This document shows positions 9,968 to 20,871 of a stretch of DNA of 25,791 nucleotides, piece by piece. The position numbers and the translations under genes were made by a program. Every line of letters begins with the position of its first letter. The first letter of the stretch is position 1. Origin of the DNA: Stemphylium vesicarium (lineage: Eukaryota > Ascomycota > Dothideomycetes > Pleosporales > Pleosporaceae); contig QXCR01000271.1 of the NCBI GenBank assembly GCA_004380135.1, positions 1 through 25,791 of the forward strand, given 5' to 3'. Under the pieces are notes generated by a model, which saw only the letters and a list, made by a program, of their open reading frames with translations, was not told where the DNA came from and searched no databases.

Positions 9968-10466
9968 AACCATGTTAGGCGTAACTATAACTTAAGCTAT
10001 AAGCTAGTTTACTAATTCTATTAAGATAATAACTTACCTTACTTAAGCTCTAAGCTAACGCTTAAGATCTCTAATTGATTCTATTTAAATATTATTATTA
10101 TACTTAGACCTAGAGTTGTTAAGTATTTTATTATTAATAAGTAAGTAGAGCTTACTAGAACTTAGTATTATAGCTATTATAACTAGTATATATCTTCTAT
10201 TAGCTACTACTAATATAATAGCTCTTTACAATTTTCTTAAAGTATTCTATTAGTAAATACTTTTTATAGAGTCTATAGGTAGTTAAAGTGTTATATAGAG
10301 TTTAGTAATATTTTTCTATTTATAGTCTATACTAAGATAAGTAAGATATTATATAGTAATAGGCCTATAGAGTTATTCTGTAACTAAGTAGAATAATAGA
10401 TATTTAGATAAAAATCAACTAATTAAGAGATATAACTATAAAAGAACTAACTATACTAAAAGAGAT

Positions 10467-10656
10467 TGTAAAGCCGGGTTAGGCTAGATGACGATATATA
10501 CTATCCTGCACCATGATCAGTAGTTCACTGATCATACGTACCTTTTTGGTTGCATGGCGTAGTGGTGCAGGGCTGCGTCCTGATAATTAATCTATCCTCT
10601 TCTAATTATATTTAAAGAGTCTTAATAATAAACTTGTCTTAGCTTCTAGAGTATAA
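10467..10656 (+). repeat. Possible fragment of another LTR, interrupted by element D
   Basis: A TG start (TGTAAAGCCGGG) follows a purine-rich stretch (ACTAAAAGAGAT), as at a 3' LTR. The sequence is unmutated for about 120 bases and then becomes AT-rich. The LTR of D begins at 10657, so the right end is not visible. No second copy is in the window; this is a weak call. Confidence 0.3.
10505..10571. repeat. Nested inverted repeats
   Basis: An outer pair, CCTGCACCA (10505-10513) and TGGTGCAGG (10563-10571), encloses a perfect 9-bp hairpin, ATGATCAGT (10513-10521) and ACTGATCAT (10527-10535), with a 5-base loop. No target duplication is seen around the outer pair, so I do not call it a transposon. 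It may be a U3 feature of the possible LTR starting at 10467. Confidence 0.6.
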
Positions 10657-11141
10657 TATTACAGATAATAAGCAAAGGCCTCTCCCGGTCGAAGGATGCG
10701 ATGTTGGCAGCTAACAGTCGCACGAAACAAAGGATAATAATTAGCGCGGGGCGCGTAGGTTACGTGATAGATATCACGCTAAGACTAACTATTAGGCGCT
10801 AGTATATAATAGCAGTATCTAAGTAATAGTAGCTATTAAAGATATAAGGCTAGATAAAAATAATATTATAATAGTAGTAATAGTAATAGACTTAGTAATA
10901 AAGATATAAGAATAGAAAGGTTTTACTATTTCTTTTATTATAGTATACTTTTATAGTTATATCTCTTATTTAAATTACTAACTAGTTATTTTATTACTTA
11001 TATAGAATTAAATTATCTTTACTTAAATACCTACTATTCTACTTAGTTACTAGATAACTTTACGGGTCTACCGCTATATAATACCTCTCCTGCCCTAGTA
11101 CGGACTAGGAATAGAGAAGTATCGCCGAACCCCGTATAACA
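10657..11141 (+). repeat. 5' LTR of element D
   Basis: 485 bp from TATTACAG (RIP form of TGTTACAG) to GTATAACA. The first 297 bases align with 25495-25791. Differences there are nearly all CA-to-TA or TG-to-TA. The first 110 bases are lightly mutated and the middle is heavily mutated. The right end is set by the TAACA terminus and by the adjacent primer site. Confidence 0.8.
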
Positions 11142-11153
11142 CTTTGACCACAC
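11142..11153 (+). other. Candidate primer binding site of element D
   Basis: CTTTGACCACAC lies directly after the LTR. It has no TGG start as needed for a tRNA 3' CCA end. Its TTGACCACA (11144-11152) is the exact reverse complement of TGTGGTCAA at 25777-25785 in the D-family LTR, about 30 bases after a TATA-like GATATAAGG. This geometry fits the self-priming of Tf1/sushi-type chromoviruses, where the RNA 5' end folds back onto the primer site. Confidence 0.5.
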
Positions 11154-11162
11154 ACGGACTCT

Positions 11163-12470
11163 GTGGAAGGTATTCACCAACTGTACGCTTCGAGAAGATC
11201 AGCAAGAGCAGCAAGAGCAGCAATGGCAGCAATAAACAACGGAAGACAAGCACCGGCTATGCCAGCCGCAGTGCCAGGTCCTAGCGAGGCCTACCCACCT
11301 GCCGACGACGAAATGCTCGAGAACTCTAAGTCTAAGGATGATAATAACACCTAGATAGAGTTAGTTAGGGATCTTAAGCGTTAGCTTAGGACTTAGGTAA
11401 GATAGACTACTACTCTAATAGAACTAGTAAACTAGCTTACGGTATAAGTTATAGCTACGCTAAATAAACGCCTACACTTAAAACCTAAGATAGCGACACC
11501 TAAGAAGTACGATAGTGGACGAGCTAAACTCTATATATTTCTTATAAATATTAAACTATACTGCGAGTTTAATAGCGCACTAGACGATTAAGGAAAGATC
11601 CTTATGACTAGTATACATATAAAAGGAAAAGCGGCTAGCTAGATATAGCTCTTTGTGGACGATTACCTTAAAAGCCCCCGCTTAGGAGGCGAGAAGAAAG
11701 AGACGCAATATCTATTCGCAAGCTAGACTAACTTTAAAGAAGAAATAGGACGCATCTTTGGGGAAGTAGACGACTAGAACTAGGCAGAGAAAGCGATTAC
11801 TCGCCTAAAATAGACTAAGTTAGTATCCTCGTACACTGCCGAGTTTAAGCAGCTGCAGTCGCGTATTGACTAGGATGATGCGGCACTCTAAACAGTATAC
11901 GAGAACGGTCTAAAAGACTTAATTAAGGATAGCTTAGTACACTATAATAAGCTAGCGGATCTATACGTATTAGTAGAACTAGCTACCCGTATTAACAATA
12001 GGTTATAGGAACGCAACTAGTAGAAGGCACGAAATACCTTCGTCTTAGCTAATATAAAGAAATTCCGCTAAAATATTTAGATTAATAAAGAAGGGGATAT
12101 TATTATAATAGACTAAGTAAAGGCTAAGGATTATAAGCCTAGAAGAAAGTTTAATAATAAACTTTCTAAGGAAGAGCATTAGAAACGCTATAATAATAAG
12201 GTATATCTCTAATATAGAAAGGAAGGCCACTTCTATAGGGACTATCTAGAGAATAATAAGAGATAATAGAGAGCTATTAAGATTAGAATAATTAGATAAG
12301 ATATACTCTATTCTAAGGACTAGTCTACTAATAATAACGTTAGTAATATAGAACTCTATAAGAAGACTTAGCTATTAAATAACGCTATGTATAAGCTCCT
12401 CCTCTAAGTAATTAAAGCTAAGGAAATTATAGCTTAGAATAAAGTCTAGCTAACTAACTTAAAAGTCTAT
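11163..12470 (+). pseudogene. Element D gag pseudogene
   Basis: The N-terminus is nearly unmutated. The frame is open from 11163 (a GTG there) to a TAG at 11352. The first in-frame ATG is at 11223, a likelier eukaryotic start. Four 9-bp units (CAGCAAGAG-like) at 11200-11235 encode Ser/Ala/Arg-rich repeats. A retrotransposon gag capsid-like region follows at about 11510-12050, with stops at Trp and Gln positions. A zinc knuckle at 12204-12245 has C-X2-C-X4-H-X4-C spacing, with all three Cys changed to Tyr (TGY to TAY) and the His kept. The product was the nucleocapsid and particle protein. Confidence 0.75.
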
Positions 12471-13258
12471 GTAGTAATAGTATAATAACGCTTAAGAGAC
12501 TAATAGTGTTAGAAATATAGATAGGACTCGCACTTAGTAAACGAATGCAGCCACGAAGGAAGAATCGCCATTTTAGGCCGCGGAGCTAAGAAAGCGATAT
12601 AAAAGGTATTTGAATAGCAACTATACTTTGAAAAGCTAGAAGAACCCGCGGAAACCCCCGCAGAACCTTAAGTACCACAATAGCGTACCCCTAAGCACTA
12701 GATGAAGCACTAGATAGATTATAAGCTAAAGTGCCGATTCTATAAAAATTAATAAAAAGTTACTAGTAAGGAAGTTAAAGCTAATTAGTATAGTTTCCTT
12801 AAAGATAATAAATATTAAGTAAAAGATTACTATAGGCACTTAAGTAAGTAAGGAAAGAACTAAGCCTAAGAAGACGTAAGTAAGAATAGACTAGTTAAGA
12901 ATAAATAGTATATAAAGAACGCACTTATAGATTAGAGACTAGTGCCTTATAAACTTTTATATTAGACGTTCTACTATAAGGATAATTATAGAACCTACTA
13001 TAACGCTAAGTATAGCGCAGGCTACTTTCCTAGGGAATAGAAAGATAAGTAGTTAAAAAACTAGGAGGCCACTAAAGATAGAGTTACGCTAGTATAGGTA
13101 GTCCTAAAATAACCTTTTATAATATATAGGATATAAGTTTATAGAATCTTAAATTAAGAATAGAAGTCTTAGTATATAGATATAAGATAATAGTAACTAT
13201 TAATAGTAGTACTATCTAGATAATTATCTTATTATAAGTAGTAGAAAGATATAATATA
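12471..13258 (+). pseudogene. Element D early pol or gag-pol linker, cut by element B
   Basis: Decayed frame after gag. The patch at about 12525-12720 is less mutated and reads acidic and Pro/Glu-rich. Beyond it the sequence is Lys/Tyr-rich and RIP-altered. Retroviral-type protease should begin here and end at about 20050, but I could not place its DSG motif. Element B inserted after 13258 with duplication ATATA, and the frame continues at 19790. Confidence 0.5.
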
Positions 13259-13505
13259 TGTAATGGGCTGAAGCCCAATCAGCTTGTTCCTCGATGGGAT
13301 CTCGGTCACGTGCGCAGGGCGCACTGTTCACAGAATCCGGGTGAGCCGCTAGACACCTAGATTCTACACTAGCGCGCTAGTAAAATAATATTCTAAGCCG
13401 CCGCCTCTAAATAACCTTTAGAGTATAGCTATTCTTAGTTTCTTTCTCTATTAAATATAATCTTAGTATACCTATATAATAGCTCTCTAAGCGTAGCCTC
13501 TTATA
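13259..13505 (+). repeat. 5' LTR of element B
   Basis: 247 bp from TGTAATGGGC to GCCTCTTATA (RIP form of GCCCCTTACA). The first 110 bases are essentially unmutated, including GGTCACGTG at 13304-13312. The inner end is mutated. It matches 19538-19784 without length change. Confidence 0.93.
13304..13312. promoter_or_regulatory. GGTCACGTG motif in the LTR of element B
   Basis: CACGTG core about 45 bases into the LTR. The 3' LTR copy at 19583-19591 has become AGTTACGTG. The same 9-mer is present in the LTRs of D and of the 4737-5223 family. The role in transcription is inference. Confidence 0.45.
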
Positions 13506-14279
13506 TTTTATATTTAATTCTAATTAATAGAGCCTTATTATAAGACTCTATTAATATAATATATATTAAATTTCTTAATTACCTCTTTATTACGTATAAG
13601 TAAGTTAATCTACTATATAGAATTAGTATTACTCTACTATCTAAAAGGCCTTTAGATAATAACTAAGTATAAGCTATTATAAGATTGCTTATCTAGGACT
13701 ATAGCTTTATAAGACGCTTAGTTAATTATACTACTAGCCTTATATTATACTAGCGTAGAATGTGTATCTTTATATATTAAGAATACTATAGAAAAGTTCT
13801 TACATAATACTATAATAGTATTAAGTAATAAGTCCTACTAGTTATAAAAAATACTATAAAATAGTAAGTAATAGTAGTTAAGAAAATTCTATAATCTCTT
13901 TAAAAGCTAAAGAGGTAGGTCTAGCCTACTATAGTATATAAGAGCTATTTAAAGGCTAGTTAGTACTATTAAGAAGATAGCTATACCTACGTCTACTACG
14001 TAAGTCTTATTAGTCCTCTATTAAATAAGATATAAGCTATAATACTAGCTAATATAACTACTAGTAGAAGATTATAAGCGTAAAAGGATCTTAGATTTCT
14101 AAGAGACGTAACTACCTAATAACTACTAAAGATTATTTAGAAGGACTTACTACTAAAAGTAAGTTATAGAAGCTCTATAATAGTAATAGGCTACTAAAGC
14201 TCTACTAGTTCTTACTATAGAGAAGTAGGCTACTACTAGTAGCTCTAGAGTAGCTAATTATTAGTATAAGAGTAATTAA
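13506..14279. other. Leader and undefined 5' interior of element B
   Basis: RIP-degraded sequence between the 5' LTR and the recognisable gag. Any primer site just after 13505 is too mutated to read. Part of gag may start here, but I cannot fix a start codon. Confidence 0.4.
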
Positions 14280-15650
14280 TAAGTAAATATTAATTAGAAG
14301 TCTTACGAAGAGAACTAGATATATATATAGCTAAGAAGTAAACCTCCTAATAGAAGATTAGAAGATAGAGAATAACTTACCTAATCTTAATACTAATAAG
14401 TTATTAGCCTACGTATTAGTAAAGTACCTTACTAGAGTATCTAATAATAAAATATAATAGGATATAGTCTAAATACTTAAGAATAATAGATAGAAGGAAG
14501 CTATAATAGCGCTAATAATTAACGAAATCGCAAGGCGAACGAAGAGCGTAGCTGGGGCTAGGGAGTCACCTAAGGGCTCACCAAAGGCGTCTTAGAACGC
14601 GATAGTAGCAATAATAGCAGTCTTAACTTAGCTTATATAGATAATAGCTCTAATAACCTCTTAGTTAGAAGCGCTTAAATAGCGAGAAATATAGCAAACT
14701 ACACGTATACTATCGCCTAAGAGTTACCTAGATCCTTTAATAACGCTAACTATATTAAAAAAATTAAATAAGAAGAAGCTCTCTAATCTAGAGTAATATA
14801 ATAGTAGCCGCGCTAACTACCTAGATTAGAAGTATAAGTATAAAGGAAAACTTAAGTATAATAAGCACCTATTCCCTACTAAAGACGTAAAGAAATAATA
14901 TATTTTTAGCTAAATTAGAAATAAGACTAACTAAGTTCTTCTATCTTAGATACTAGAGAATTAATTAAATTTAGTAAAAGAGATATAGTAATATATAGAT
15001 ATTTAGTTTCTTAATATATACTAATAGAAATAAGCTCTAAATAAACTTTAGTATCTAAATAAAAACTAATAATTAATCTATAATTATATCTCTAAATTTA
15101 ACTAGTTACGCATAGAATTAGACTAAGAGTTTAGTAGTACTATTCTTTAAAAAATATTTAGTAAGAGCCTTAATATAGAACTTTAATAACTTATACTATA
15201 AACTCTAAAGTACGTTAGCTTTAAGAAGTATATTAATAAGGTAATTAAGATCTCTAATAATCTCTATTATATTAATCTTTATAGTAAGTTATAAGAAAGA
15301 TTAACCTAGTACGCTTATAGGCCTTATAGCTAGAATAAGCAAGACCGCGCTCGTACGCCCTCACCGCCAGAGAACATGGATTAGGAATCTACAAAGGCTA
15401 ACAAAGCAAGTGCGAAGGAATAGAGACTAAATAGCGATCAGATTAAGTGCTACTCCTGCGGCAAGAAAGGACACATGGCGAGGAACTGCGAGAAGAGTGC
15501 CAAGCCAAAGAGCACTAAGGCGAGCAGGGCAGCTCAGCGTGAACCCTCGCCTGCTTGTAAGTGCCACGTAAAAGTATTAGATAGTAGCGACTTAGAGGAC
15601 TTAAGAAAAGAGTAGCTCTAAGTTAAAGTCTTAACTTAGAGTCTTTAAAG
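14280..15650 (+). pseudogene. Element B gag pseudogene with intact zinc knuckle
   Basis: Less-mutated patches at about 14515-14600 and 15345-15560 allow reading. At 15448-15489 there is an unbroken C-X2-C-X4-H-X4-C knuckle (CYSCGKKGHMARNC), the RNA-binding signature of Gypsy nucleocapsid. The region before it (about 14700-14880) resembles a capsid domain read through TAG/TAA stops at Gln and Trp positions. A basic tail rich in Lys, Ser and Ala follows the knuckle. The start codon is not visible. The knuckle patch kept its TGC and CAC codons while sequence on both sides lost them. Confidence 0.75.
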
Positions 15651-15719
15651 ATAGATTAGTAGATAAGTAGTAAATAAAATTAGTTTTAATACTAATATAT
15701 AAATACCTCACTTCTTATA

Positions 15720-18700
15720 GCTAATCTAATTATAAACTCTATCTATAATACTACTATATTAATAGATAGTAGGTATTTATATTATACGCTAGTTAGTTAT
15801 AAGTTTACTTACTAAAGCTATCTTAAGTACTTTTTAATTACTTCTTAAATAATTAAGAGAATTAATAAGAAGCTATTTAAGATTAAGAGAGTTTTTTATT
15901 TTAAATTTAATATATATAGCTACTAAGAGGTTACTTACGCATATATTATTAATAATATAGATAAGAACGTCGTTCTAAGAAAGAGGTAGATAGACTACTA
16001 GAACGTTATAATTACTCTAGTAAAAAGAAGCTTATTTATATACTTAAAAGGTATTTAAGTAAGGTGCGACGAGAGCTTTATAAGCTAGAACGTCGCCCGC
16101 TAGGTAAGTGCGGCTACGTTTGCGGGTCTCCTAAAGAGATCTAAGGATCTAGAGATAGAAGTACGCGTATTTACTACCTCTATTATAAATATTAATAAGG
16201 CGCTAGCGCTAAAGAAAGTAGTAAATATAAGATTATTACTACTAGAGTACTATTAGAGCTATTATAAGCTCTTTAATCTAAAAGAAGTAGTAAAGCTTCC
16301 CTTATATAGAGGACCTAGAGTAGACTATTAAATTAAGTTTAAGTTAAAGGATAGTTAGTAGCTATAGCTACTATAAGGCCCGCTATATAGTATATTAAGA
16401 GGTAAGCTTTTAGTGCTCTAAAAGGAGCTTACCTCTCTACTTAAGAAGAGATTTATACGCGTAAGTAGCTCGCTAGCTTTAGCACTAGTCTTATTTACTA
16501 AGAAATTTAGAAAAGAACTCTAATTATATATTAACTACTAAGCATTAAACGCGATAACTAAGAAGAATAGGTACCTATTACTACTTATTTAAGAGATACT
16601 TAATAACCTAAGTAAGGCTAAATAGTTTATTAAGCTAGATATAATTATAGCCTTCTATAAGATCTATATAGCTAAAAGTAATAAATAGAAAATAGCCTTC
16701 TAAACGCGTTTTAGTCTCTTTAAGTAGTTAGTAACCTCTTTTAGTATAGTAAATTCTCTAAGTATCTTTTAATAGTATATTAACTAGACCTTAAGAGAGT
16801 ACCTTAATAAGTTCTACTTAGTATATCTTAATAACGTGCTAATCTATATAGATAGTAGTCTATACTAATACTAAGAGTAAGTTTAAAAGGTCCTTAGTAA
16901 GCTTTAGGGGGTAGGCCTTTACGTAGATATTAAGAAATATAAGTTTAAAATAAAGTCTACTAAGTATCTTAGCTTTATTATTAACGCTAGAAAGAGTATT
17001 TATATAGATCTAGATAAAGTTAAAGCTATTAAAAACTAAAAAGCTCTTAGAATAGTAAAAGATATTTAGTTATTTCTTAGCTTTATAAACTTTTACTAAA
17101 AGTTTATTAGAGACTTTACTAGAATAGTTTTCTCTCTTACTTAACTAATAAGAGATATAAGCTTTATTTAGAGATTTAAAAAATAATTAGTATTTAATAA
17201 ACTAAAGGAGATCTTCCTTATAGAGCTAAACTTTATTACTTTTAATTTAGAACGCGATATAGTACTAGAATGCGACTTATTAGGCTATATAATAGGAGGA
17301 GTACTATTATAATATAATAATAAGGGAGTACTACGTCCTTATGTATACTTCTCTAGAAAGAATAACGCCTATAAGTATAACTATAAGATCTATAGTAAGG
17401 AGCTACTTACTATTATTTACTATCTTAAAGAGTAAAATACTAAACTATATTTAATAAATAGCTTTAAGGTAATAATTAATTATAAAAATCTTAAGTACTT
17501 TATAAAGCTAAAGCTCTTAAGTAATTATTAGGTGCGCTAGGCTACGCTACTAAGTTACTATAATATAGAATTACTATATTAACTAAGTAAGTAGAATATA
17601 AGAGCTAACGCCCTCTTAAAGAGAGAATAAGACATATCTATAGGCGCTAAAGACGAGCGTCTTTAGAAGCGCGTAGTATAGATCTTAAAATCTACGTCCT
17701 AATACTATAAGGAAGCTAGCGAGAATAAGGAAGACTTAGTAGATAGCTAGATATTATTAGTAAGAATATATATAGAGCGTACTAGAGTGCGTCCTAATTT
17801 AACTAAAGAACTATTAGATACCGTTAGTAATAACGGCGCAGCGCAGCTAGATACTGCTAGTGGGGATAGCGTAGAGTAGTTAGAGCACGAAGGAGAGGCG
17901 CTTATAGAATAAGCTAAGTTAACGGACTAAGCTATAGTAGAGAGAAGCCTAACTTAGTAGAATAAGTTAGAGACGTTATAGCTAGAGGCCCTAAAGAATA
18001 ATTAGTAGTATAAAGATATTAAGTAAGCTATAGTTAATTAAAAATAAAGATTCTCTCTAAGTATAAGTATAAAGTATTTAATCTTAGAGTACTTAATAAA
18101 TAATTAAGAAGTATTATTATATTAAAGTAGAAGATAGGTATTAAATAGTAAGAACCTACGTATCTAAATTATTAGTAAAGTCTATAGTTCCCTCTTAATT
18201 AGCTACCTAGGTAGAGAAATTACCTACTATACGCTAGCTCGCAACTACTTTTAACTAGGTCTAATAGAAGGTATTAGACATTACGTATAGAATTATAACG
18301 TATATAGAAGAATTAAGTCTTAGAGAGAAGAAGTCTAAAGACTACTTAAGCTACTATCTATCCCTAATCACCTTTAGAAAAAAATCTTAATAGACTTTAT
18401 TAAAAAGCTACTTATTAGTAAAGATATAAAGAATCTTATAGTAGTAACTAATTATCTAGAGAAAAAATATATCTTTATTCTATTATCTAATATAAGAATA
18501 GAGATAGTAGTCTAAGCGTTTCTTAGGTATATAGTAACTTACTACTAGCTACCTAATATAATTATATCTAACTAAGATAGCTAGTTTATAAGCTTATTAT
18601 AAGAGCGCCTTTATAAGATTCTAAAGATTAAGTAGTAACTATTAATAGCTTTCTACCTATAGATAGATAGGTTAATAGAGCAAATAAATAGCGTATAAGA

Positions 18701-19480
18701 AGCGTATATCTAAGCGTTTACTAGCTAAGTATAAGATAATTAGGCACCCCTTTACCCTATAGCCTAAATAGCGATTAATAGAAGAGACGTAACGTTAATA
18801 GGAGTATCCCTATTCTTCCTATAATATAGTTACTACGTAGACCTACTATAGCTAGAAGTACCCTAAGGCGCTAATTATAAGAAGTATAGTGCTAAAGAGC
18901 GCTTAGAGCGTAAAAAGACTAAGACTATTATAGCTAAGTTCTAAGAAGTATTTAACTTAGTTTAAGCTAGTATAGCTAAAGCCTAGGTTAAATAAAAGAA
19001 GTAGGCGAATAAGTACTATAAGGAGGCTAGAAAGTATAAGGTTAGTAATAAGGTCTAGCTAATACTTAATAAGTAGTATAGTACTAACTATAAGTCTTAT
19101 AAGCTTAATTAAAAAAGCGCTAAATATATTATAATTAAAGTAGTTAATAGTTATTTAGTTAAACTAGATACTCTACTAGATTACTACTCTATTTTCTACG
19201 TTAACTAACTTCGCCCTATTAGTATAGACCCGCTACTAAGTTAAGTATAAGATAACTACTAGCTACTACTACTATAAGTAGATAGGGAGGAGAAGTATAT
19301 TATAGAGGATATTATCGCTAAGTAGCTTAAGCGCTAAGGGCGTAAATAGAAGCTATACTATAATATTAAGTAGAAAGAGTACTACTAAACGTCCTTTAAA
19401 CTAGTAAAACTACTAAAGAAGATAAAAGCGCTAGAATAGTAATTAACTTATATAAAGAGCCTTTAAAATAATAAAAGACG
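15720..19480 (+). pseudogene. Element B pol pseudogene (protease, RT, RNase H, integrase, chromodomain)
   Basis: A protease motif near 15760 reads Asp-Ser-Arg, where DSG is expected and GGG has become AGG after T. RT covers about 16430-17000, with its active-site box at 16824-16847 reading YLNNVLIY (both Asp changed to Asn through TG-to-TA or further change). RNase H covers about 17080-17620. Integrase covers about 18100-18860. A chromodomain lies at about 19255-19440. A patch at 17815-17900 between RNase H and integrase is lightly mutated and acidic. The domain order is typical of fungal chromoviruses. Many TAG stops fall at Trp codons, and no functional product is possible. Confidence 0.85.
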
Positions 19481-19513
19481 CCTATTAAAGTATTTTTAAT
19501 AGATTCTACTTTT

Positions 19514-19537
19514 AAGTAGAGGGGAAAAGAGAGGTAT
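19514..19537 (+). other. Polypurine tract of element B
   Basis: AGAGGGGAAAAGAGAGG core ending next to the 3' LTR. It is the clearest polypurine tract in the window. Confidence 0.8.
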
Positions 19538-19784
19538 TATAATAGGCTAAAGCCTAATTAGCTTATTTCTTAATAGAATCTTAGTTACGTGCGTAGGGCG
19601 CACTATTTATAGAATCTAAGTAAGCCGCTAGATATCTAGATTCTATACTAGCGCGCTAGTAAAATAATATTCTAAGCCGCCGCCCCTAAATAACCTTTAG
19701 AGTGTAGCTATTCTTAGTTCCTTTCTCTATCGAATACAATCTTAGTATACCTGTGCGATAGCTCTCCGAGCGTAGCCCCTTACA
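19538..19784 (+). repeat. 3' LTR of element B
   Basis: 247 bp, TATAATAGGC to GCCCCTTACA, colinear with the 5' LTR. The first 130 bases are mutated while the last 65 (about 19720-19784) are nearly untouched. This is the mirror image of the 5' LTR, where the outer end is the intact one. Confidence 0.93.
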
Positions 19785-20399
19785 ATATACCCTACTAGGC
19801 TAAAAAATAGCTAATATAAGTAGTATTAGCTAATAATAACCCTATAGAATATAGAGACGGTATAATAAGACTAGAGACTTAACTAGTATTACTAGATATA
19901 GTAGAAATTAGGGACTAGATAACTATTAATATTATAGATCTTAGAGAAGAAGATATATAAATTAATTATAATTAGTTAATTAAGTATAATTTAGCTATTA
20001 ATTAGCTAAAAAAGATAATACTTAGCTAAGAACCTACGCGTAAGGTTATTAAAGTATAAAAAGAGAAACGCTTAATAGTCTAGAGCTTACCTAAGAATAA
20101 GAGAATTAGTAAGATCTCGCCTTATAAGATCGCGAAGATCTATAAGAAGGACTCTAAGAAAATAGAAGTTATATAGTTAAAATAAGCCGCTACTATAAAG
20201 AAAGGGCCTATACTACTAGATATTCTAAAGAAATATAACACGAATAAGTTTAGAGAACTATTTAAAGAAATAGAAGTAACTAAGTCAGTAGATTACTAGA
20301 AGTAGAATTACGAGATTTATATTTAAGAAGGAGCTAAGCTCGTCCTAGGACTAATATACCCAATCGCGCCTAAGTATAAGCTAGAGTTGCGCGAGTACC
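19785..20399 (+). pseudogene. Element D pol, protease tail and linker to RT
   Basis: Continues the D frame after element B. A protease tail is readable at about 19950-20040, with a hydrophobic-Asn-Leu-Ala-Ile-Asn stretch. From about 20200 the conserved pre-RT segment is readable (GAKLVLGPIYPIAPKY, then LELREYLRK), with few stops. It is interrupted at 20407 by the MITE. Confidence 0.7.
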
Positions 20400-20407
20400 T
20401 TAGAAAG

Positions 20408-20871
20408 TAGGCTGGCAAATGGGTTGGGGCAACCGCGGGCTAGGTTGGGGTTGGGTCATGGGCTGCAAGGACTAGAGTCGGGGTTGGGTCAGGGGTACAC
20501 CGGCCTGGGTCGGGGTTGGAGTGGGGCTACTCTAGCACGGGGCTAGGCTAGGTTAGAGTTAGGTTATCTCGTTCTTCTCTAAAAAAGTCGCTTATATAGA
20601 GCTTTTATATTATTATAGTTATTTATTATAACTCCTATATATATAGCTTTATTATAATACGTAGGTAGCGTAGCTATCTAAATTTATAGCTATTTCTAAC
20701 TAACTTAACTTTAACTCCTATTATAATCTAGCCTATACTTAGCCCTACTTAAGGCTAACTTAATCTTACCTCTATGCTATTACTAATCACCTTAGGTTGG
20801 TATTAGGTTGGGTTAGGGCCGCTACTAAGACGACCTAACCCTAACCTAACCTAGACCTATTTGCTAGTCTA
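20408..20871. mobile_element. 464-bp hAT-type MITE
   Basis: It is flanked by a perfect 8-bp duplication TTAGAAAG (20400-20407 and 20872-20879). Terminal inverted repeats are TAGGCTGGCAAATGGGT at the left and, on the other strand, TAGACTAGCAAATAGGT at the right. The three differences are all G-to-A. Subterminal regions are rich in GGGTTGGG/TAGGTTAGG-type repeats. There is no coding capacity. The 8-bp duplication and short inverted ends are known marks of hAT elements. Removing the element and one duplication joins the D pol frame (LRK to NLSKRF) without a shift. Confidence 0.88.

Larger units (their letters stand above)
9743..10656. other. Gene-free stretch between elements C and D
   Basis: RIP-degraded AT-rich sequence with two less-mutated islands, at about 9800-9985 and 10468-10590. 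The first holds a perfect 17-bp tandem duplication; the second holds nested inverted repeats and may be the start of another LTR. A 61-codon open frame at 9830-10015 has no recognisable content and I do not call it a gene. The sequence should be the original continuation of 5224-5362 before C inserted. Confidence 0.5.
13259..19784 (+). mobile_element. Element B: complete Ty3/Gypsy chromovirus inserted in D
   Basis: 6526 bp with two 247-bp LTRs and flanking 5-bp duplications ATATA (13254-13258 and 19785-19789). The internal order is gag with zinc knuckle, protease, RT, RNase H, integrase, chromodomain, polypurine tract. This is the most complete element in the window in structure, but gag and pol are full of RIP stops. 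It lies in the same orientation as D and interrupts the gag-pol region of D. Confidence 0.93.

Noticed and set aside
9830..10015. 61-codon open frame on the + strand
   Set aside because: It spans a GC-rich spared island and runs into RIP sequence. It has no recognisable motif, includes the 17-bp tandem duplication, and shows no splice or promoter context.
10505..10571. A 67-bp mini transposon bounded by CCTGCACCA/TGGTGCAGG
   Set aside because: No flanking duplication, and it is too short; more likely a hairpin in an LTR.
11163..11222. GTG at 11163 as the gag start
   Set aside because: Fungal nuclear genes start at ATG; the first in-frame ATG is 11223. The 11163 start is only the limit of the open frame.
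12045..12230. 61-codon open frame on the minus strand
   Set aside because: It is antisense to the decayed gag of D. RIP turns + strand CA/TG into TA, which leaves hydrophobic-rich open frames on the other strand.
20408..20871. Interstitial telomere repeats (CCCTAACCTAACC-like at 20836-20853)
   Set aside because: The units are irregular and lie inside a MITE with defined ends and an 8-bp duplication; they are subterminal repeats of that element.
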